57,034 nucleotides of DNA. It comes from Prevotella sp. (lineage in GTDB: Bacteria > Bacteroidota > Bacteroidia > Bacteroidales > Bacteroidaceae). A model generated the notes under the pieces. The model saw nothing but the letters and a program-made list of their open reading frames with translations. It was not told the origin of the DNA and ran no database searches. The stretch is taken from contig JAFVFY010000074.1 of NCBI GenBank assembly GCA_017475265.1, forward strand, positions 1 through 57,034, given 5' to 3'. The translations under genes were made by a program, and so were the position numbers. Shown here in pieces: positions 51,847 to 57,034 of the stretch; the stretch's first letter is position 1, and the number at the start of each line of letters is the position of its first letter.

Positions 51847-53099
51847 CTCTCAACAATTTTATTGTCCCTAATCTCCTGTTTCTCGGCTTGGATTACATTA
51901 ATAGGGACAAAACCCTTCTTTCCAATAACCTCCTTCACAGTATTCTTGACAGATAAAAGTATTTCCTTTTTAACATTAATTATATTATTCCTGGCAACTA
52001 CGGAACGGGTATTCTTGGTATAGATTGCTGAATTTTCATTCTTGGCATTAATGATACAATCCTCAACTGACAGAGATTCGCAACTTGTCATTCTGATAGG
52101 ATACTTACTCAAAGCAGATACATTACAATTTTTTATCTGTACTTTTCCTATATTCTTTTTTTCAACATTCTTCTTTCCAATTGTTGCTAAAAATCCCCCT
52201 TCACAATTCACCACTTCAACATTTTCGATTTCAATATTATCTACAGCATCATTGGCATTGGGTTCTAAATCAATTGCATATTCCGGATTTGTACCGCTCA
52301 CATTTGATATCCTACAGTTTCGGATAGTCACACCATCGGCCTTGGTCACAGAAACACCTTGTCGCCGTCCATGGTCCAGTTTGCACTTTTCTATCAAGAT
52401 ATTATTAGAGTTACCACCTACATAAATACAGTCACCCCAGCAGTCTTTTATTGTGAGATCTCGTACCGAAGAATTTGTTGCACCATGAAAGCGAATGCCC
52501 ATACCCCATTCGCCATCAGTTCCTAAATGCGTATGCTTATCGCCAACAATACACCCACTTCCACTAATCATAATATTATTACCTTTAGCACAGATAATAT
52601 CACACCTTTGATAATTGTTAGGCTTTAACCTTATTGTACCATTTATAATCAGAGACGTATTGCCCGGAATAACAAGGCAGGCATCTGCATTCCTCCGTGC
52701 TGCGACTTGGTAGTCACCTTTTTCTATAATAATCGTATTCTGCACTGTTGGGTGAGCCAAAGCCAAGACATCTTTTAAGGCATTATCATAAGACAAATCA
52801 ACAAACATGAATGTACGTATCTCTGGGACATTCCAAGTTCCATTCAGATGAACATGATCAAACGCTTTACCAGAACATAAGACTTTCGTCTGATTTCCCA
52901 CAAGAGTCCCATTCTTTATTATTCCGCCACTTATTTCAAGAGTAAAACCCTTGGGGAGATTAATGATAGATCCATGCAAATCGACATCTGTTGATACAAC
53001 AAGACTCTTATTTACTATTTTACCTATTTGTTGAGCGAAACAAAACGAATCATTCAACAATAAGCATAACAATAGGAAATACCATTTATTTCTTATCAT
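51843..53099 (-). CDS. Secreted right-handed beta-helix protein
   Basis: The product has 418 residues. Signal peptide about 1-22 (YFLLLCLLLNDSFCFAQ). The rest is made of short beta-rungs with Asn/Ile ladders (SVRDLTIKDCWGDCIYVGGNSNNILIEKCKLDHGRRQGVSVTKADGVTIRNCRISN), the pattern of PbH1 parallel beta-helix proteins such as pectate-lyase-like or polysaccharide-modifying enzymes. It may bind, cut or epimerise the glycan made by this locus; catalytic residues cannot be assigned. Gene order (overlap with MBOAT, 16 bp behind the CDP-alcohol enzyme) places it in the same operon. Confidence 0.75.
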   Translation of the reverse strand: MIRNKWYFLLLCLLLNDSFCFAQQIGKIVNKSLVVSTDVDLHGSIINLPKGFTLEISGGIIKNGTLVGNQTKVLCSGKAFDHVHLNGTWNVPEIRTFMFVDLSYDNALKDVLALAHPTVQNTIIIEKGDYQVAARRNADACLVIPGNTSLIINGTIRLKPNNYQRCDIICAKGNNIMISGSGCIVGDKHTHLGTDGEWGMGIRFHGATNSSVRDLTIKDCWGDCIYVGGNSNNILIEKCKLDHGRRQGVSVTKADGVTIRNCRISNVSGTNPEYAIDLEPNANDAVDNIEIENVEVVNCEGGFLATIGKKNVEKKNIGKVQIKNCNVSALSKYPIRMTSCESLSVEDCIINAKNENSAIYTKNTRSVVARNNIINVKKEILLSVKNTVKEVIGKKGFVPINVIQAEKQEIRDNKIVER

Positions 53100-53115
53100 A
53101 AGTAACCAAACAATC

Positions 53116-53826
53116 TTATTTCAACAGATTGTAAAGAGTATATACCGTAATGACAATATTGATGAAAAAATAGCAAAGGATAAATATGTTCAAGAAATGG
53201 AAGATAATCGCCAAAAAGAGTATGACTTGTGTAATGCCTATAGCCGACTCCACATTCAGTGCAATTATTTTAGTAATACTATAATTGGCCTTATCTGCAA
53301 CGCCCTTCACAGTATCAGTTCCCCCATCAGCCTTTTTCTTCTGCATCACTAACCTGGGGAAAATAGACATTATCGCAGTCAATCCACCTAACACGATGTA
53401 GAGATATTTATCTAGAAATTCAAGCGCATTAGTGTCATTAAAAGCACCGATTCCAACAGAAAAATACATCAACGTCAATGCCATGTATCCTCCTGTTGCA
53501 TCCCAAAGAGCACCTCTGGTTGATGCCAAACCTTTACAACGGGCTATATTCCCGTCTATACAATCTAGAAGCCCCCAGACAATAAATGCGAAGAACCCCC
53601 ATAATCTTGTCTGCGTTTCTTGACCAAATCCTATCAGCACAAATCCTATCAATGTGGCTACCATAGAAGCAAAAGTCACATTGACTGGTGTGATATTTGT
53701 TTTCAGCAAAGGCTTGGTCAACAGTATTGAGATTGGTCTCATCACATAATAAACCCATGGAATCATTTTATCTGTCTTTCTCTTACTTTCAGAAACACAG
53801 ACATTATAAATTTCTGTTAATTTCAT
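53116..53826 (-). CDS. CDP-alcohol phosphatidyltransferase family protein, variant active site
   Basis: The product has 236 residues and six or so membrane helices. The family motif D-x2-D-G-x2-A-R-x8-G-x3-D-x3-D is recognisable at D88-C-I-D91-G-N-I-A-R-x8-G105-x3-D109-x3-G113: the last aspartate, thought to be the catalytic base, is glycine here. Either another residue serves, or the protein has a changed reaction. Relatives join a CDP-activated polyol to an alcohol. Lying next to TagD- and TagF-like genes, it may use CDP-glycerol or a similar donor. It starts 2 bp after the TagF-like stop. Confidence 0.75.
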   Translation of the reverse strand: MKLTEIYNVCVSESKRKTDKMIPWVYYVMRPISILLTKPLLKTNITPVNVTFASMVATLIGFVLIGFGQETQTRLWGFFAFIVWGLLDCIDGNIARCKGLASTRGALWDATGGYMALTLMYFSVGIGAFNDTNALEFLDKYLYIVLGGLTAIMSIFPRLVMQKKKADGGTDTVKGVADKANYSITKIIALNVESAIGITQVILFLAIIFHFLNIFILCYFFINIVITVYTLYNLLK

Positions 53827-53828
53827 AA

Positions 53829-54971
53829 TTAAAGAATGTTTGAATATATTTTATCTATACACATTTTTGTGGAATGGCCAAATTCCGAGACATAATCTTT
53901 CCGGAATTTATCCCATTGACTTTTAAAGTCCTGATATGTCTCGGATTTAATAGCCGACAGCAGTTCATCCTCAGTCATCATACCTCCAGGAAGTGCTTGC
54001 CGGATGTCAAAATACAATTCTCTTGTCTTTATATACTCATTATAATCATACGCATAACAGAACATTGGTTTTTTCTGGACAGCGTATTCAAAGAAGATAC
54101 CGGAATAATCAGATATCAAGATATCAGAGGCGATCATCAAATCCACGTTGTCTGGATATGAACTGACATCGAAAAGAAATCCCGTTGAAGAATCTATTGT
54201 GGTCGCATTCGCAACAACGGGATGAGCACGGAACAAAACTATGAAATTACTACCGAGTGCTGATTCCCATTTTTTAAAATCAACAGGACAATTCATAGGC
54301 CCGAAATAAGCATCCCGGAAAGTTGGAGCATAAAGAATCACCTTTTTGTTTTGAGGCAGCCCAAGTCCCTTTCTTATTTTAAGCCTTCTATCTTCAGAAT
54401 AATTACATAATATGTCATTCTTTGGATAGCCTGAAACCAAGATCTGTTCTTCCCGCAATCTATATGCTGACATGTGAATTCTTTTTTCCTTCTCACTCTG
54501 GGCACAACTACAGTCAAACTTAAACTGGAAATTGGAAAGAGGACCTGATTGATTATCAAAACCAGTCTTCTTGGGTAGAGATGTATGAGTAGTAAAGAAA
54601 TAGAAAGTTCTTTTCCCCTTGAAATTCAATCCACGCTCTATTGACACATTTGTTATCCAACATCGTGCTTTCAATGCTGTAATAATATAGGATAATGAAT
54701 TGATTTTTATTTTGGGAGTACTAATATCAAAAGAATTCGGATTAATAAATGCCCAGACCAATTTATATCCCTTAAATCTTTCGTCCTCAAGCATTGCTTC
54801 ATAAATACTTTTGGGGCTATCATTAAAATATCTGCCTCCGTATGAAACAAATAAAATCAGATGATTATCCGTCTTCACAAAATGGCTTATACAATTAACC
54901 GCAAATGAAACGGAATAATAATAAGCATGATATATCCACTTGTTTCGCTTAACTATAGTGACTAAACTCAT
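53829..54971 (-). CDS. CDP-glycerol glycerophosphotransferase-like protein (TagF family)
   Basis: The product has 380 residues, PF04464 type: SLSYIITALKARCWITNVS, FYFFTTHTSLPKKTGFDN, VLVSGYPKNDIL-like EQILVSGYPKNDILCN, KKVILYAPTFRDA, LFRAHPVV, DILISDYSGIFFEYAVQKKPMFCYAYDYNEYI. These enzymes transfer glycerol- or ribitol-phosphate from CDP to a growing teichoic-acid-like chain. It lacks the second half of large TagF polymerases, so it may be a primase-like or modifying form. It stands 10 bp behind the cytidylyltransferase fusion that could supply the CDP-polyol. Confidence 0.82.
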   Translation of the reverse strand: MSLVTIVKRNKWIYHAYYYSVSFAVNCISHFVKTDNHLILFVSYGGRYFNDSPKSIYEAMLEDERFKGYKLVWAFINPNSFDISTPKIKINSLSYIITALKARCWITNVSIERGLNFKGKRTFYFFTTHTSLPKKTGFDNQSGPLSNFQFKFDCSCAQSEKEKRIHMSAYRLREEQILVSGYPKNDILCNYSEDRRLKIRKGLGLPQNKKVILYAPTFRDAYFGPMNCPVDFKKWESALGSNFIVLFRAHPVVANATTIDSSTGFLFDVSSYPDNVDLMIASDILISDYSGIFFEYAVQKKPMFCYAYDYNEYIKTRELYFDIRQALPGGMMTEDELLSAIKSETYQDFKSQWDKFRKDYVSEFGHSTKMCIDKIYSNIL

Positions 54972-54981
54972 AACTATGTTT

Positions 54982-56316
54982 TTATATAATAATTAAATCT
55001 TTTTTGATATAGTAATCTTGAATTAGAGAAATGATGCCACAAGTGATTCTCTCGTCAATATAGGTAAGATTCTGCCCTCCCATGATAGAATTAAGGAATG
55101 TGACAAGTTCGTATCTGATACCTTCCCCTTCTAATTGGTAGAAATAGCGTTTGTTATCGGCTGGATTCTCAAAACGTACTTCAAAATAGTCCGTTTTCCA
55201 CCATGGAGCTGGCACATAAATATAGCCTTTTGTTCCTGAAATGATTAATTCGCCCTCAGACTTTACACCTTGACCAACCTTCATCGATGCCATTGAGTCC
55301 TTAAAAACAAAGGAGACTTTAGTAAACAAATCATAATTATCCTCAGACTCCATCTTATGTGTGATGATGTCCTTTTTCACATAATTTGTTCCCAGTAGTT
55401 GGAATATAGGCAGTAATGCTGTTGGCCCCCAGGCACAGATGCTATTCCATCCGCTAATCCGACCTTCTAAGGCATAGTCACGCATACTGGTACAGATGGT
55501 ATCAACAGAGATAATCTTACCTATAATCCCAGTCTTAGCAAGCAATAACATTCTGTAGTAGGCCATGGAATAAGCTGTTTTAATCGACTCCATTAGAATA
55601 CACTTTTGCTTCGCTGCTAATTGAGTTAGCTCATTCCACTGAGAGGAATTTATTGTTATAGGAGACTCGCATAGCACATGAACACCTCGCTCCAAAGCCT
55701 CTTTGACCTGATTATAATGACATAGAGGCGATGAAACGATATACACAGAATCACTGACTGCAAGAAGTTCATCCAATTTTGAAGTAACCAAGGGCAGCCC
55801 CTTCACATCTTCGTTCAAAAGTGACGTGTCTTGTGTGCATACTCCACTAATGGAAAGCCCATTCACATAGTGGCTCTCCTGTTCGAATTTGTTGACGATA
55901 TTCGATTCTCCAACTAAGCCCAGTCTAACTTTCTTTTCCTCTGAGCGGAGATCTGAGCTGGAAATGCCTTGCGTACGTTCCAGATAGACAACATCACAAT
56001 AATCCTTCAGGTAGTCAAAATGTCCTTTCCAATCAGAGCCCACTGTGAAAATATCCACACCATAGCGCTGGATGTCATCTATCTTCTGTCCTTCATATTC
56101 CTCAACTATTATCTCGTCTGCTATGCCAGTTGCTTTAACGGCTTCGATCCGCTCCATCAAGGACTGTTGGACATTGATTTTGCCACGAGCCCTGTCAAAT
56201 CCGTCTGCTGTAACCCCAACGATCAGATAGTCACCTAAAGCCTTTGCACGCTCTAAAAGGCGGATATGTCCACGATGAAGTAAATCGTATGTTCCATATG
56301 TAATAACTTTTTTCAT
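54982..56316 (-). CDS. Cytidylyltransferase (TagD-like) fused to a Gfo/Idh/MocA-type oxidoreductase
   Basis: The product has 444 residues. 1-125 is a nucleotidyltransferase of the glycerol-3-phosphate cytidylyltransferase type: TYGTYDLLHRGHIRLL with HxGH at 14-17 and a late RTQGISSSDLR. From ~130 on a Rossmann oxidoreductase follows (VRLGLVGESNIVNKF ... GVHVLCESPIT). Its lysine of the usual EKP motif is replaced (ESP), so its dehydrogenase activity is uncertain. Joined, the two could make a CDP-polyol by reducing a sugar phosphate and loading CTP, as BcsI-like fused enzymes do for ribitol; that is an inference. It is followed 10 bp later by the TagF-like gene. Confidence 0.8.
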   Translation of the reverse strand: MKKVITYGTYDLLHRGHIRLLERAKALGDYLIVGVTADGFDRARGKINVQQSLMERIEAVKATGIADEIIVEEYEGQKIDDIQRYGVDIFTVGSDWKGHFDYLKDYCDVVYLERTQGISSSDLRSEEKKVRLGLVGESNIVNKFEQESHYVNGLSISGVCTQDTSLLNEDVKGLPLVTSKLDELLAVSDSVYIVSSPLCHYNQVKEALERGVHVLCESPITINSSQWNELTQLAAKQKCILMESIKTAYSMAYYRMLLLAKTGIIGKIISVDTICTSMRDYALEGRISGWNSICAWGPTALLPIFQLLGTNYVKKDIITHKMESEDNYDLFTKVSFVFKDSMASMKVGQGVKSEGELIISGTKGYIYVPAPWWKTDYFEVRFENPADNKRYFYQLEGEGIRYELVTFLNSIMGGQNLTYIDERITCGIISLIQDYYIKKDLIII

Positions 56317-56320
56317 TTAA

Positions 56321-57034
56321 CTATACAAACTTTGTTCTCAAATAATTATAAAGCCGAGCGTATAGAATTGACAATGCTATTGTGAGAATCACATATGAAA
56401 GCACGAGCAATAGCATATTATCAGTATATCGGAATCCAATCTTGCTAACTACCGATTTTATAAGTGGATGGCAGACAAAAATACAAGCAGAATACCTCCC
56501 TATAAACGAAATTGCTTTTGATATGTATTTAAATCGTAATACAAGCCTTCCCATGAAAATGATTAAAAACAAGGCAACAAAAGGAACAAACAACCAACTC
56601 TCTAAATATAGATTCATTGCTATCACTAAAGCCAGTAATGAGATCATCAACAGTATTTCCTGCCACCAAGTTGTTACAATACGGCTAAACCAATTATTTT
56701 TATATTTCGCCATATACACGCCAAAAGCAAACATGAAGAACCATCCGGTGAAACAATGTTTGTAAATAGACAAGAATGATGGTATATTTGCTCTGCACAA
56801 AAGCCAAAGTCCAACAATAAAAAACAGACTAAGCCACAAGAGATTTTTCTTATTGAGGCGTTCTCCCCAAATGGCCCATATCAGATAGAACTGGAAAGTC
56901 AGGCTAAAATACCAATAAGTTCCAGGTACAGCCCTAAGATAAGGATAGGCAAAATTAACCAATAGGGTGGGATAAAACAATCTCTTTACAAAAGTCGCGT
57001 AATCATGTTGAATAATATCCTGCATTCCGAATAC
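56321..57034 (-). CDS. Acyltransferase 3 family membrane protein (5' end cut off)
   Basis: The frame is open to the right edge of the window (reading VFG before MQDIIQHDY), so the start is missing. The visible ~237 residues have seven or so membrane helices and family features: GTYWYFSLTFQFYLIWAIW, FAFGVYMAKY and GRYSACIFVCHPLIKSV. Acyltransferase 3 enzymes O-acetylate or O-succinylate surface sugars. The catalytic Arg/His in the first helices are beyond the edge. It ends 4 bp before the TagD fusion gene and is probably the upstream part of this operon. Confidence 0.82.
   Translation of the reverse strand, partial: VFGMQDIIQHDYATFVKRLFYPTLLVNFAYPYLRAVPGTYWYFSLTFQFYLIWAIWGERLNKKNLLWLSLFFIVGLWLLCRANIPSFLSIYKHCFTGWFFMFAFGVYMAKYKNNWFSRIVTTWWQEILLMISLLALVIAMNLYLESWLFVPFVALFLIIFMGRLVLRFKYISKAISFIGRYSACIFVCHPLIKSVVSKIGFRYTDNMLLLVLSYVILTIALSILYARLYNYLRTKFV

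Overview
The window looks like chromosomal DNA of a member of Bacteroidota, most likely a Prevotella-type Bacteroidales. Evidence: promoters of the TTTG-(19-20 bp)-TAnnTTTG type ahead of many genes, type III glutamine synthetase, LL-diaminopimelate aminotransferase next to dapF, a cell-surface protein with Ig-like repeats and a gliding/Por-type tail, a GH95 fucosidase, and Bacteroidales-type carA/carB, gltB and purF sequences. No rRNA, tRNA, CRISPR array, intact insertion sequence or prophage was seen.

Layout. 1-2.5 kb: end of a gene cut by the window, small and decaying ORFs, and a candidate small RNA. 2.8-5.6 kb (minus): secreted surface protein plus a 58-residue companion, with a long structured leader. 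5.7-26.2 kb: a nitrogen-assimilation block bracketed by two inverted copies of a ~400-480 bp palindromic non-coding repeat. It holds gltD-gltB (minus) and, diverging from them, amtB1, pyrG, a broken purF, glnK-amtB2-porin, glnN (GSIII), then an SPFH/DUF4177/ribbon-helix-helix operon and a D,D-carboxypeptidase. 26.2-29 kb: a DUF4143-type ATPase and the wreck of a mobile-element gene. 29-38.8 kb: GH95, dapF, dapL, a CarA fused to only the first half of CarB, asnB. 38.8-45.6 kb: carboxylesterase (minus), clpP, clpX, recQ, nadK. 45.6-57 kb (minus): cell-surface glycan locus (WecA/TagO-like, GT4, nucleotidyltransferase, SGNH + MBOAT acylation pair, beta-helix protein, CDP-alcohol phosphatidyltransferase, TagF-like and TagD-like enzymes, acyltransferase 3).

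How it works together. Ammonia enters through two Amt channels under P-II control and is fixed by GSIII and GltBD. The glutamine feeds PyrG, PurF, CarA and AsnB, all encoded nearby. Three of these promoters (amtB1, glnK-amtB2, glnN) carry the same upstream motif at an identical distance from the -7 box, which suggests one regulator.

Most unusual is the density of short repeats. A palindromic element centred on CCCCTCC..GGAGGGG lies in frame inside gltD, gltB, dapF, carA/carB, asnB and clpX, in both orientations. A second two-hairpin element is shared by gltB and carA. Word-like repeats sit inside GH95 and purF and at many gene borders. They resemble the coding palindromic elements of Rickettsia. 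In two places (the purF frameshift and the carA-carB fusion/truncation) such repeats lie at or beside the break.
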